64,000 nt of DNA from Pseudogracilibacillus sp. (GCA_026169815.1 JAPFDT010000043.1:141118-205117); one strand, 5' to 3'. Positions 8,298 to 16,870 are shown, counted from the first letter of the stretch. The notes: a model not told the origin generated them from the letters alone. Program-made: numbers and translations.

Positions 8298-9668
8298 ATG
8301 ACAAACTTAATGAGTAGGAAGGTAACTTATAATAATCCTATTTTTAATAAAATGTCTGAGGTGGAGATAAAGGAGTATCAGTTTTTCTTATTAATTGAAC
8401 AGTTGAAATATGTGTATCGTAACTCTGTTTATTATCGTGAAAAATTTGATGAAGCACATATTAATATAGCAAATATAAAATCTTTTGATGATTATTTTAA
8501 ATTACCGTTGTTTTTAGATAAGGAGAAAGAACGTCTGAGTCAACAAGAGTCGCGTGAAAAGTTAGGTCATCCATTTGGTATGCATTTAGCTAGTTCACCT
8601 GATGAGATTGCTTTTACAGGTACAACTAGTGGTACGAGTGGCCAGCCGACATTTACTTATACATTTACACGCAAAGATTTGAATTTAATGAATCAATTTA
8701 TTTCTCATATGTTATCCTATGGACGAATTATGAAAGGAGAACGAGTGTTTTTTGGGCATGCACTTGGAATTTATGCAACTACTTCGATTGTTGATGGGAT
8801 AAAACATCACGGGGCATTACCGATTGATGTAGATATTCGTACAGGTAGTGAAGCGATGTTAAATTTTGCGAGGTTAGTGAAGCCAAGTGCGATTATGACA
8901 ACACCGTCACTTGCTGAATATTTGATTGATAAACACGAAGAAATTTATGGTCGTCCGATATCTGATATAGGAATTGATTCATTATTTACAGTTGGCGAAA
9001 TTGGCATTGGAGTTCCAGAAGTGAAGAAAAAGATAGAAGATGCTTATGGTTGTCGTGTGTATGATTATTTAGGAGAATTAGGTTTTTCTTGTGATTCAGA
9101 TGAATATCATGGAGTTCATTGTACGGCACCAGAGTTAAGTACGTTTCCAAATGAATTGATTGATCCTCATACGTTAGAGCCTCTTGAAATTACGGATGGT
9201 GTAATTGGGGAAGTAGTTATTACTGAATTTCAATTAAAAGCATTGCCGAGAATTAGATATCGTTCAGGTGATTTAATGCAAGTATTTACAAAACCATGTC
9301 CACATTGTGGATTTGAAGGTCGTAGGGTGAAGGTGGTCGGGCGTTCAGATGACATGCTTATCGTAAAAGGAACAAATGTATTCCCGACAGCAATTAAAGA
9401 AGTAATTACAGACTTTATGCCACGTGTAACAGGAGAGATGAGAATTATCTTAGACACACCTCCACCACGTGTTGTACCACCACTTCTATTAAAAGTTGAA
9501 TATAGTAAAGAGACGACGAAAGAAGCATTACCTCAATTGACGAAGGATTTAAAAAGGGCATTGCATGGAAGATTACGTGTTACACCAGAAATAGAGTGGG
9601 TTGCTCCAGATACGATTGAACGAGCATTACACAAAACACCAGTATTTGAAAAAAGATATGAGGAGTGA
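8298..9668 (+). CDS. Phenylacetate-CoA ligase-like adenylate-forming enzyme
   Basis: 456-residue ANL-superfamily enzyme of the PaaK/CapK type. It shows the AMP-binding loop FTGTTSGTSGQPT, the YRSGDL hinge region, a CPHCG...GRR zinc-like segment and the short PaaK-type C-terminal domain (VKGTNVFPTAIKEVI). It should activate a carboxylic acid via its adenylate to the CoA thioester. GGGAGG seven bases before ATG 8298 fixes the start. It is the first gene of an operon with the amidohydrolase (4 bp on) and permease. The substrate is unknown; PaaK relatives use aryl acids. Confidence 0.85.
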   Translation: MTNLMSRKVTYNNPIFNKMSEVEIKEYQFFLLIEQLKYVYRNSVYYREKFDEAHINIANIKSFDDYFKLPLFLDKEKERLSQQESREKLGHPFGMHLASSPDEIAFTGTTSGTSGQPTFTYTFTRKDLNLMNQFISHMLSYGRIMKGERVFFGHALGIYATTSIVDGIKHHGALPIDVDIRTGSEAMLNFARLVKPSAIMTTPSLAEYLIDKHEEIYGRPISDIGIDSLFTVGEIGIGVPEVKKKIEDAYGCRVYDYLGELGFSCDSDEYHGVHCTAPELSTFPNELIDPHTLEPLEITDGVIGEVVITEFQLKALPRIRYRSGDLMQVFTKPCPHCGFEGRRVKVVGRSDDMLIVKGTNVFPTAIKEVITDFMPRVTGEMRIILDTPPPRVVPPLLLKVEYSKETTKEALPQLTKDLKRALHGRLRVTPEIEWVAPDTIERALHKTPVFEKRYEE

Positions 9669-9672
9669 TTAG

Positions 9673-10629
9673 ATGATTATTGACGTATCAAACACGTTAC
9701 CAATTTTTCAATTTGAACAAACGGATAAAATAGAGGAGAAAAACCGCGAATATATTCATTTATTTGCTCCACGTTGGGCAAATTTAGTTGGTTGGACGAA
9801 AGAGGATTTAGCCAAAAAGTTAGATCAACATTCTTTAGAAGAAGTTGTGAATGAATTGTTTAGTGTGTTAGAAAAAGAATATTCGATGGAAAATTTCAGT
9901 AAGTTATTAAAAAAGGTAAATGTTGTTAAGCATGCAATTCATAATTTAGATTATGGTCGTTCGAAACATGAAGCTCCTACATCACACGATGAAACGGCAG
10001 AAATTTTACAACAGTATCCTGGGCAATACATTGGTTTTGCAGGATATAATCCGCATAAAGGAACAGAGAGTTTGAAAGTAGTGAAAAAGGCTATTTTGGA
10101 ACAAGGGTTTGAAGCTGTCGTCATTGCGCCTTATGATCATGGGTTGCATGCAGATGATAAACGTTATTATCCGCTATATTCTTTCTGTGATGAATACGAT
10201 ATTCCCGTTTGGATTCATACATCGATTAATTATTTTAAGGAAACATCTGCATTTATTGATCATCCAAAACATTTAGAAGAACCACTTATGCATTTTGATA
10301 ATTTAAAAATTATCGCAGGGCACGGTGGCTGGCCTTGGATTCAAGATATGATTGCTATGCTGTTAAAATATGATCGCTTATATGTTGATACTTCAGCGTT
10401 TAGACCTAAATATATCGGTATGGAAAATACTGGTTGGGAAATGTTTTTACAGTATGCGAATACGTTAATTCAAGATCAAATTTTATTTGGTTCGGACTGG
10501 TTAACGTTAGGGCACCCAATTGATGATTTTATTGAAGAAGTAAAACTGTGGGGGTTAAAAGAAGAAGTATTGGAGAAGTTTTTCTGGAAAAATGCCGATA
10601 AATTATTTCGTTTTAACTTATCAAAATAG
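9673..10629 (+). CDS. Amidohydrolase_2-family protein lacking the N-terminal HxH
   Basis: 318 residues related to the ACMSD / resorcylate decarboxylase / 2-pyrone hydrolase group (TIM barrel). Later active-site positions are visible: VWIHTS, IIAGHGGWPW and FGSDW with the catalytic-type Asp. The usual N-terminal metal motif (DxHxH on beta-1) is replaced by MIIDVSNTLP, with no histidine. Either the metal site is altered or this subfamily uses other ligands. Its start overlaps a GAGGAGTGA ribosome site made by the end of the ligase gene, so translation is coupled. Decarboxylation or ring hydrolysis are possible roles. Confidence 0.75.
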   Translation: MIIDVSNTLPIFQFEQTDKIEEKNREYIHLFAPRWANLVGWTKEDLAKKLDQHSLEEVVNELFSVLEKEYSMENFSKLLKKVNVVKHAIHNLDYGRSKHEAPTSHDETAEILQQYPGQYIGFAGYNPHKGTESLKVVKKAILEQGFEAVVIAPYDHGLHADDKRYYPLYSFCDEYDIPVWIHTSINYFKETSAFIDHPKHLEEPLMHFDNLKIIAGHGGWPWIQDMIAMLLKYDRLYVDTSAFRPKYIGMENTGWEMFLQYANTLIQDQILFGSDWLTLGHPIDDFIEEVKLWGLKEEVLEKFFWKNADKLFRFNLSK

Positions 10630-10645
10630 TGGGGGAGTGAAGTAA

Positions 10646-12067
10646 ATGTCTCAAGTTCAGTTAAAGAAGTCGCTTTCTACTGTTGATTTGTTGTCGATAG
10701 GAATTGGTGCAGTTATTGGTTGGTCATGGGTTATTTATGCAGGTCCATGGTCTACATTTGGTGGTAGTTTTGGTGGTATATTAGCTTTTGTATTTGGTGG
10801 AATTGTTTGTACGTTTGTCGGTTTAGCTTATGCTGAGTTATCGTCTGCCATGCCAAGAGCTGGTGGTGATATGGCATTTACATTCGTTGGATTAGGTGAT
10901 CGTTGGGCATATGTTTCTGGGATTACGATGGCTTATGCAATGCTGACATTAATTATTATTGAGACGATTATGTTCCCCTTGATTTTAGAATCGTTAGGTT
11001 TCCCGTTAATCAAGTTTGGTCCATTGTATGAATTAGCTGGAGAAACTATTTATCTATCTTATATTTTGATATCTATATTAATTAATTTATTATTTGCTTG
11101 GCTTAACTATGTAGGTATTGAATTTTCGAAAGTGTTTCAAACAATTACAGTGCTCATTTTATTACTAGCAGCTATCTTCTATGTCGTAACGGGTGTTAGT
11201 TTAGGAAGTATTGAAAATGCGCAACCTATCTTCACTTCTCCGACTGGGATTGTGCTCGTCATGTTGCTGGTACCTGGGTTTATGTCAGGATTTAATGTTG
11301 TTGCTCAAGCGGTAGAAGAAGCGGATATTAAACCACGAACAATTGGTATTGTTATTATTGGTACGATTTGGGCGAGTATTATTTTTTACATTTTAATTAT
11401 TATTGGAGCATCTTTTTCAACACCATTACATTTACGTGAAACAGGTCAAATTGTCGTGTTAGAGTCACTAGGCACTTTGTTTCCAAGTAGTGACTTGCCA
11501 AAAACATTTGTCGCATTAGCTGCTTTAATTGGAATGCTCACGTCATGGAACGCAGCTTATATTGGGGGTAGTCGTGTGTTATTTGCACTCGGTCGTGCGA
11601 GGTACTTACCTGAAAGATTTGGTAAGTTAAGTGCAAAACATAAAACGCCACTATATCCAATTGTGTTACTGTTTATCGTTAGTAGTTTTGGTCCTTTATT
11701 AGGTACGAGTCAAGATATATTTACTAGTATTGTTAACATTGCTGGATTTATGATGTCGATAGCTTGGTTGCTAGTCGTATTATCCTTTTGGAGATTAAGA
11801 AAAGATAATATCGATCTTGAACGTCCATTTAAAGTGAAATGGGGAAAAACAGTTAGTTATTTAGGCATTATTTCACTCGTATTTCTTATGTTTCTTTACA
11901 CACCACTTAATCCAATTGGTGGTTTAACAATGATTGAGTTAATTGTTTTAAGTGGCATCTTGCTATTAATTGTATTCGTTTACATGATTTATGTTAGGAA
12001 GTATCCAGTAGAAAAAGCAGAACGGAGAAAATTAATTTTAGGTGATGATGAGGAAGAAGCAGTATGA
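10646..12067 (+). CDS. APC-family amino acid/amine permease
   Basis: 473-residue integral membrane protein with ~12 hydrophobic segments and the APC N-terminal signature (STVDLLSIGIGAVIGWSWVIYAGPW). GGGGGAG precedes ATG 10646, 16 bp after the amidohydrolase, so it ends the ligase-amidohydrolase-permease operon; a hairpin terminator follows. It probably imports the substrate of the pathway, which from family membership would be an amino acid, amine or amide, such as an N-acyl or amino-aromatic compound (inference). Confidence 0.88.
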   Translation: MSQVQLKKSLSTVDLLSIGIGAVIGWSWVIYAGPWSTFGGSFGGILAFVFGGIVCTFVGLAYAELSSAMPRAGGDMAFTFVGLGDRWAYVSGITMAYAMLTLIIIETIMFPLILESLGFPLIKFGPLYELAGETIYLSYILISILINLLFAWLNYVGIEFSKVFQTITVLILLLAAIFYVVTGVSLGSIENAQPIFTSPTGIVLVMLLVPGFMSGFNVVAQAVEEADIKPRTIGIVIIGTIWASIIFYILIIIGASFSTPLHLRETGQIVVLESLGTLFPSSDLPKTFVALAALIGMLTSWNAAYIGGSRVLFALGRARYLPERFGKLSAKHKTPLYPIVLLFIVSSFGPLLGTSQDIFTSIVNIAGFMMSIAWLLVVLSFWRLRKDNIDLERPFKVKWGKTVSYLGIISLVFLMFLYTPLNPIGGLTMIELIVLSGILLLIVFVYMIYVRKYPVEKAERRKLILGDDEEEAV

Positions 12068-12100
12068 TGTAGTAATGATTGAATGTTAATAGATTAGTGG

Positions 12101-12156
12101 AACCATCGTGAAATTGCAGGTTAAGTTTGATTGCAGTTTTATGGTGGTTTTATTTT
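12101..12156 (+). terminator. Terminator of the ligase operon
   Basis: 18-bp stem with several G-U pairs (12101-12118 / 12132-12149), 13-base loop, then TTTATTTTATT. Confidence 0.7.
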
Positions 12157-12178
12157 ATTGAATGAATTATCGGATGAT

Positions 12179-12236
12179 TGGAGCGAAAAAGTCTGATGCG
12201 GAGCGAATTCAGACCATATTGGAGCAAATTTTAAGA
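12179..12236. repeat. Degenerate GGAGCRAA repeats
   Basis: Three spaced copies of TGGAGCGAA / CGGAGCGAA / TGGAGCAAA in 60 bp between convergent genes, resembling decayed short repeats found 3' of genes in Bacillaceae. No function is evident. Confidence 0.4.
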
Positions 12237-12242
12237 TGAAAA

Positions 12243-12278
12243 TAAAAAATCTTGCTAGAGTATTAGCTCTAACAAGAT
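12243..12278 (-). terminator. Terminator of the RelA/SpoT-domain gene
   Basis: 12-bp stem with one mismatch (ATCTTGCTAGAG / CTCTAACAAGAT), followed on the - strand by a run of T. Confidence 0.7.
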
Positions 12279-12314
12279 GAATGTTCATGTATCGTGCGGA
12301 AATATGATTTGAGT

Positions 12315-13208
12315 TTATTTTTTATGAAAGTGATTCGTTACGTTTGGTTTTAATTCAGCGATTTTGTCGAGTAATTCTTTTGCAAGCTCTTCACTTAGCG
12401 ATTTGTCTTTTAGTGCTTGATCGAGTTTTTCTCTTAATTGTTTAATTTTTTCTTTGTATGCTTCGTTTTGACTGATGAGTTTATCGAGTCCTAGTTGTGT
12501 TTCACGAATTGCGTTAGCCATCTCATCAGCACTTCCGGCAACACGGTTTAACACGAGCAACTGGTCTTGTAACAGGGAGTTATCTAAATCGTATGGATAT
12601 CTTAATTGGTGGTCAATTTCACTCCAACCTTCTTCAAAAATTGTACGAACTTGCACTTCTGCTATGAAATCTTCTTCAGGTATTGTTGATTCAATTAAAT
12701 AATGCCATGAACGATAACCAGCTGGGTGTTCTTTAATATCGAATTTATCGAGCTTTTTTTCATTGTCGAATGTTTCGTTATCGCCTTTACGATAATAAAT
12801 CGTTGCTTTTTCTGCTAAAGTCCATGTCGACCGAATATATTGATCGATATTTACTGCTTGATTTTTATATAAGTGTAAAACACGAATACCAATTAGGTCA
12901 GTAATGTATGTTTGATAGTTCGCCAATGTAATTTGGAAATTGGGATTGTCTTTATTCTCAATTGATTTTCGAATAATTTTTGCGATAAGGCGTTCAGGAT
13001 CTTTAAGTCGTGCTTTAACAGTATGGATGTCTGGATGTTTACGTAATGCTTCTGCCATTCTGTTTGCAGTTGGAAAAAGTATTGGTTTAAAATTTGTATA
13101 ATCATGATAAATATCCATTAATTGTTCCCACGTGATATTGAGGTTGGCAAATGTTGCTTCATCGATGTGATATTTCTTTAGTAATGTTGTTTGGTCTAGT
13201 AATGTCAT
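12315..13208 (-). CDS. RelA/SpoT-domain protein (small alarmone synthetase-like)
   Basis: 297 residues containing a lone (p)ppGpp-synthetase fold: RLKDPERLIAKI (ATP-site basic motif), DLIGIRV, GYRSWHYLI and EVQVRTIFEEGWSEIDHQLRY with the catalytic Glu and His. There is no hydrolase, TGS or ACT domain; the C-terminal ~70 residues are a charged coiled coil. It is longer than SasA/SasB (~210). It probably transfers pyrophosphate from ATP to a nucleotide, or to tRNA as in some toxic relatives. AGGAGG supports ATG 13208. It is monocistronic with its own terminator and no adjacent antitoxin, which argues against a toxin pair. Confidence 0.85.
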   Translation of the reverse strand: MTLLDQTTLLKKYHIDEATFANLNITWEQLMDIYHDYTNFKPILFPTANRMAEALRKHPDIHTVKARLKDPERLIAKIIRKSIENKDNPNFQITLANYQTYITDLIGIRVLHLYKNQAVNIDQYIRSTWTLAEKATIYYRKGDNETFDNEKKLDKFDIKEHPAGYRSWHYLIESTIPEEDFIAEVQVRTIFEEGWSEIDHQLRYPYDLDNSLLQDQLLVLNRVAGSADEMANAIRETQLGLDKLISQNEAYKEKIKQLREKLDQALKDKSLSEELAKELLDKIAELKPNVTNHFHKK

Positions 13209-13325
13209 GCCTCTACCTCCTATAAATAAAAAGTAATCCTATGAATTGAGTTTGTTCCTATAATGTATTGCTTCAATATATTGTAGATGGATTTTTGATA
13301 ATAGCAAGTGATTTGAGTGAGGGTT

Positions 13326-13362
13326 AAAAACGCTCTTTCCCAAAATATATTGGAAAAGAGCG
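13326..13362 (-). terminator. Terminator of the lipoprotein gene
   Basis: CGCTCTTTCC / GGAAAAGAGCG stem with one bulge; on the - strand followed by TTTTTAA. Confidence 0.75.
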
Positions 13363-13383
13363 TGTGTGTGGTATTTATGCTTA

Positions 13384-14253
13384 TTAGTCATTATATTCCT
13401 CTGTAAATTCTATATCTTCAATACCTAATTCAGTGTTATAAACGATGTACATTCCAGGCTCCCTACCTCGGTCCTCTGGCGTCTCATCTGGCATTTGAAT
13501 GACGAGGTAGCGCACACCGCCATCTTCAAATTCCTCGACAAATTCAATTGGGATATATTCTTCAGTATATTCTTCTCTTTCTGAGTCGTATATACGAAAT
13601 GATTTTTCAATGTCTTCAAACGTGAAGTTTAAAAATTTATCTTTATCGACTGGTTCGTCTGCATCAGGATAATCTGGGAAAGTGTAAGTATGTTCTCGTA
13701 ATTTCCAGTCTCCATCTTCTTTTACAAATGACCAATTACTTTTCCAACCGATTTCATCTAGACCAGTTTCGTTCACTGTAATAGATTCTGCTTTAAATGT
13801 GTTTTCGCTAAAATCAGTTATTTTAAAGCCAGCAAACGCATCTTGTACTCTGAACGTAAGCATACTATCACATTGGCATGTCATTACTTCAGCGATTTCC
13901 TCAGCGTATTTATTGATAGAAGGTTTAGCAATATATTTTTTCAACGGTTCTTCTGCATTTTCACTTATTTTTTTGGCATTTTCCTTGTACTCTTTTTCTG
14001 TTTCCCAATAGCCAACCTTGTCGACTTCTTCGCGCATAACTTTGTGTATATTGTTGATAGTATCGATTACTAGCTGTTGTGTTTCTTCATTGTCTGGTTC
14101 AACAAGTTCTTTTTCTTCTGGGGCTTCTTCTGATTCTTTCGTTTCGACATTAGGAGCTTCTTCGTCGGTAGAGGTAGGGTTGTCAGTACTACATGCGATT
14201 AATCCAGTAATTGTAAGGGTGAATAAACAGATGATGCTTAGTTTTTTTAGCAT
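13384..14253 (-). CDS. Secreted lipoprotein of unknown function
   Basis: 289 residues. N-terminal signal with basic MLKKL, a hydrophobic core and lipobox LIAC|S, then an acidic Glu/Thr-rich linker (about residues 20-60) and a globular domain with tryptophan pairs (WKSNWSFVKEDGDWKLREH) resembling NTF2-like or DUF4878-type folds, though not a confident match. A second region (residues ~190-285) may be separate. ATG 14253 has AAGGAGAG ~10 bases upstream; a longer frame to 14328 would bury the signal peptide. It is anchored on the outer membrane face. Single gene with its own terminator; no function proposed. Confidence 0.8.
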   Translation of the reverse strand: MLKKLSIICLFTLTITGLIACSTDNPTSTDEEAPNVETKESEEAPEEKELVEPDNEETQQLVIDTINNIHKVMREEVDKVGYWETEKEYKENAKKISENAEEPLKKYIAKPSINKYAEEIAEVMTCQCDSMLTFRVQDAFAGFKITDFSENTFKAESITVNETGLDEIGWKSNWSFVKEDGDWKLREHTYTFPDYPDADEPVDKDKFLNFTFEDIEKSFRIYDSEREEYTEEYIPIEFVEEFEDGGVRYLVIQMPDETPEDRGREPGMYIVYNTELGIEDIEFTEEYND

Positions 14254-14371
14254 AAGTCTTATTTCTCTCCTTCCATAAGTAGTTCTACATATTATCGTAA
14301 CGAATTTTGTAAGAAAAATCCATAACATTTTAAGCGTTAATGTAATTGGATTGAAAGTATATAAAACTATT

Positions 14372-14809
14372 TCATTTATTTAAATGGATAATTAATTTAG
14401 AAACAAGATTAGATAACTGTGTAATTTCTTCTTCGTTTAATATAGAAAACGCTTCTCGATTTCCTTCAATTCTTTTTGGACGAATTGTTTGTAATGCACT
14501 TTCTCCTTTAACTGTCAGATGAACACGAGTTACACGACGATCCTTAGAATCAGGACTTGTCTTGATATGCCCGCTTTTTTCCATTCGATTGACTAAACCA
14601 GTTATAGCTTGTTTAGTCACTAATGTATTTTCGCGAAGCTCGCTCATTGATAAACTATCGTTTGCTAATAACATCGATAAAAGCATATACTGTTGCACAC
14701 TTCCTAAGTTTGCTTCTTGTGCATATTTTCCACCTAATCGTTCCATTAAATTTGCAACTCGGACAAGGTCAAGTGCTGTTTCTGCTAGTAAGGTATCTTT
14801 ATCTTGCAA
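14372..14809 (-). CDS. MarR-family transcriptional regulator
   Basis: 145 residues with the MarR winged helix (SMSELRENTLVTKQAITGLVNRMEKSGHI) and wing motif DSKDRRVTRVHLT. It starts with TTG at 14809, supported by GGGAGAGG six bases upstream. It is divergent from the small heme-oxidase-like membrane protein; a 13+13-bp inverted repeat in the shared intergenic region covers the -35 box of that gene, making it the probable direct target. Confidence 0.9.
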   Translation of the reverse strand: MQDKDTLLAETALDLVRVANLMERLGGKYAQEANLGSVQQYMLLSMLLANDSLSMSELRENTLVTKQAITGLVNRMEKSGHIKTSPDSKDRRVTRVHLTVKGESALQTIRPKRIEGNREAFSILNEEEITQLSNLVSKLIIHLNK

Positions 14810-14878
14810 TATTTTCCTCTCCCTGTACTTTAGTTTACTTAGATAAAAGGCTACTTAGTAAAAGTATATTCGCTTGTT

Positions 14879-14908
14879 CTCAATTAGTCAACACATTGAC
14901 TAATTGAG
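14879..14908. promoter_or_regulatory. MarR operator (perfect inverted repeat)
   Basis: CTCAATTAGTCAA, four bases, then its exact reverse complement. The right arm contains the TTGACT -35 box of the divergent gene, so binding would block that promoter. Confidence 0.75.
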
Positions 14909-14944
14909 TGAACGCATGATACAATCGATTTGTAAGCGCTTAAA
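14896..14944 (+). promoter_or_regulatory. Sigma-A promoter with cre-like site
   Basis: TTGACT (14896-14901), 18-bp spacer, TACAAT (14920-14925), then TGTAAGCGCTTAAA (14931-14944), one mismatch from the CcpA consensus, at the predicted start site. Confidence 0.7.
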
Positions 14945-14967
14945 TTATCTGAAAAGGAGAGATTGAG

Positions 14968-15357
14968 ATGGGAGCAAAATGGATTAAGCTTGCAGTATTA
15001 TATTTTATTATTGGAATTGCTTTAGGACTTTTCATGTCGGCAACTATTCAATTACATTGGGCTGCAGCACACGCACATGTTAACCTTGTAGGATGGGCAT
15101 CGACGGCTATTATAGGTTTAGTGTACACTGTCTATCCAAAAGCAGGCACAAGTATGTTAGGTAAATGGACTTTTTGGTTATATAATATTGGATTGCCCAT
15201 TTTACTTGCTAGTATGTTTATGGTACAAATTCCTGGAGCCATTGGCTTTGCTCATACTTTCACTTTTAGTGGCGGCGGAGCATTAGCGCTGGCAATTATT
15301 TTATTTGCGGTTAATGTGTTTATGAATGTTCATGATACAGATAGACAACAAGTTTAA
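14968..15357 (+). CDS. Small heme-copper-oxidase (CcoN/NorB)-like membrane protein
   Basis: 129 residues, four hydrophobic helices. It resembles a fragment of cbb3 oxidase or NO reductase subunit I, including AAHAHVNLVGW, which in the parent enzymes carries heme-ligand histidines. It is far too short for an oxidase (CcoN ~470) but its frame is intact and it has its own promoter, operator and terminator, so it is a stand-alone family and not a decay product. Possible roles are heme or NO binding (inference). Controlled by the divergent MarR protein and perhaps CcpA. Confidence 0.8.
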   Translation: MGAKWIKLAVLYFIIGIALGLFMSATIQLHWAAAHAHVNLVGWASTAIIGLVYTVYPKAGTSMLGKWTFWLYNIGLPILLASMFMVQIPGAIGFAHTFTFSGGGALALAIILFAVNVFMNVHDTDRQQV

Positions 15358-15388
15358 TTATTTGAAATATAACATAAAAAACTTGATT

Positions 15389-15427
15389 AAAAAAGGTACT
15401 AAATCACATTGGATTTAGTACCTTTTT
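15389..15427. terminator. Strong intrinsic terminator
   Basis: ~15-bp stem AAAAAGGTACTAAATC / GATTTAGTACCTTTTT with a 6-base loop; T-rich on the + strand. Confidence 0.85.
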
Positions 15428-15503
15428 AGAATGGCATAGTTAAGATTTAGTTTTGATAAATGGACTATGAATCTTGCTTATATTTTGCAATCATAATGGT
15501 GCC

Positions 15504-16379
15504 TTATAGTTTACCTTTATTCAATCGTTTTTGTAATTCTTTAATGACAATACTTGGTCTGCTAATTTTTCCGTCTACAGGTGTGTTATAGCGGCGTTGA
15601 AGTGCTGCGACCATGTTAGAATATGGTTCACTTATATAACCATCGACAGGTGTGCCGAGAAAACGTTGTAGTGATTTAATGACGACTGATGGTTTACTTA
15701 AATATCCGTCCACAGGTGTTTTAAAATATCGTTGTAATGCTTTAATTGTTTCAGGTCCTAAATAACCATCGACAGTTAAGGTCTTTGATGTTGATCCTGC
15801 TTGTGATTTTGCTGGTGGATTTTTTGCTTTTGTTAACTGAAAATGGTTGGCGATTGCTTTGGCAATTTGTTTTCCTGCATTTTGTAAGACATTTTTATTA
15901 CGTATTTTTTTGATATCGATGATAGAATCCATAAAACCACCCTCGACTAGGACGGCAGGCATTTTTGTTTCACGTGTGATGTGCAGATTGTTCGTTTTTA
16001 TACCGCGGTCTTTTAAGTTGTATGCTTTGACTAATGCTTTTTGGATTACGTGTGCGAGCTGGCGACCTTGTGTTGATGTTTTGTAATAATATGTTTCCAC
16101 GCCTGTCCAGTCTCCCCAGTGATTTTTGTAAGCATTGTGGTGGAATGAAATGTAGAAATCAGCATTTGCACGATTTGCTTTGTTCGTTCTTTCTGTTAAT
16201 GGAACGTCGGTTTTTCCAGTAGGATCGTCGGTGCGATGTACAGTGACCCCTTGATATTTTTTCATTTGTTTAGCGAATGCAAGAGCGACTTCATTATTAA
16301 AATTCCATTCTGGCTCGCCGTCTGGTGAACGTTTTCCTGGGGTATTCTTCCCATGACCTGCTCCGTAATAAATTTTCAT
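15504..16379 (-). CDS. Phage-type N-acetylmuramoyl-L-alanine amidase (endolysin)
   Basis: ~291 residues. N-terminal Amidase_3 domain (about 1-180) with its zinc-site motifs: GAGHG, EWNFNNEVA, SFHHNAY and catalytic LVEGGF. After a linker come four ~23-residue cell-wall-binding repeats, each starting VDGYL/VDGYI/VDGKI and ending LQRxxxTP. No signal peptide, as expected for an endolysin released by a holin. Start taken as ATG 16379 (ATGA overlap with the holin stop); TTG 16385 is also possible. It cleaves the amide between MurNAc and L-Ala of peptidoglycan. Confidence 0.88.
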   Translation of the reverse strand: MKIYYGAGHGKNTPGKRSPDGEPEWNFNNEVALAFAKQMKKYQGVTVHRTDDPTGKTDVPLTERTNKANRANADFYISFHHNAYKNHWGDWTGVETYYYKTSTQGRQLAHVIQKALVKAYNLKDRGIKTNNLHITRETKMPAVLVEGGFMDSIIDIKKIRNKNVLQNAGKQIAKAIANHFQLTKAKNPPAKSQAGSTSKTLTVDGYLGPETIKALQRYFKTPVDGYLSKPSVVIKSLQRFLGTPVDGYISEPYSNMVAALQRRYNTPVDGKISRPSIVIKELQKRLNKGKL

Positions 16380-16636
16380 TGACAATCACGCTCCTTTGTT
16401 TGTTTGAAAAGTTGGTTGCTGTAGACGGCTGCTCCTGTTAAGAGAATCCCTTGTAAAACGGCGTCAGTAGTGAAGCCTATTAAATGTAGTGATCCTGCAA
16501 TTCCGAAGATGAGTAGGATGTAAGGGATGAGCCAATCCTTTATCCACGGAGTTTGTTTAATTATTTTCCCGATGATTAACAGTACAGGAATGATAATAAA
16601 CGCCTCTTCTAGTAAAAAATTTTGTAACTCATACAT
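16376..16636 (-). CDS. Phage holin
   Basis: 86 residues with two to three hydrophobic helices and a charged tail (KQTKERD), like small phage holins of Gram-positive phages. GGAGGG precedes ATG 16636. Its stop overlaps the endolysin start, giving the usual holin-endolysin cassette. No other phage gene is nearby, so this is either a prophage relic or a domesticated lysis module. Confidence 0.8.
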   Translation of the reverse strand: MYELQNFLLEEAFIIIPVLLIIGKIIKQTPWIKDWLIPYILLIFGIAGSLHLIGFTTDAVLQGILLTGAAVYSNQLFKQTKERDCQ

Positions 16637-16737
16637 AAATTTCCCTCCTTTTGTTGTATATTATTAAGAAATGAATTTTGATGAACGGCAATGATAGATG
16701 AGTAGCTTACTTGTACTATCGTGTAGGGAGAGGTGAA

Positions 16738-16870
16738 AGGTGGCTCATGGGACTTATGAATGTCTCGCAAAGGCTCATGTTTTGGAAAAAATATGATAGA
16801 ATAAGTTGTGAACTGAGGTGAAAAATTATTGTCAGGTAATAATAGTCTTCTGACAAACCAAGGTGTCATG
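16738..16870. repeat. Degenerate GGCTCATG repeat cluster
   Basis: Contains GGCTCATGG, ACTTATGAA, AGGCTCATG and related half-sites in both orientations. Similar motifs recur at 18773-18900 and near 23180. The remaining ~230 bp between the holin and the chemoreceptor shows no gene. Confidence 0.4.

Noticed and set aside
13799-14278. Several + strand frames opposite the lipoprotein gene
   Set aside because: Their Ser-rich composition is the antisense of the acidic linker; no ribosome sites.
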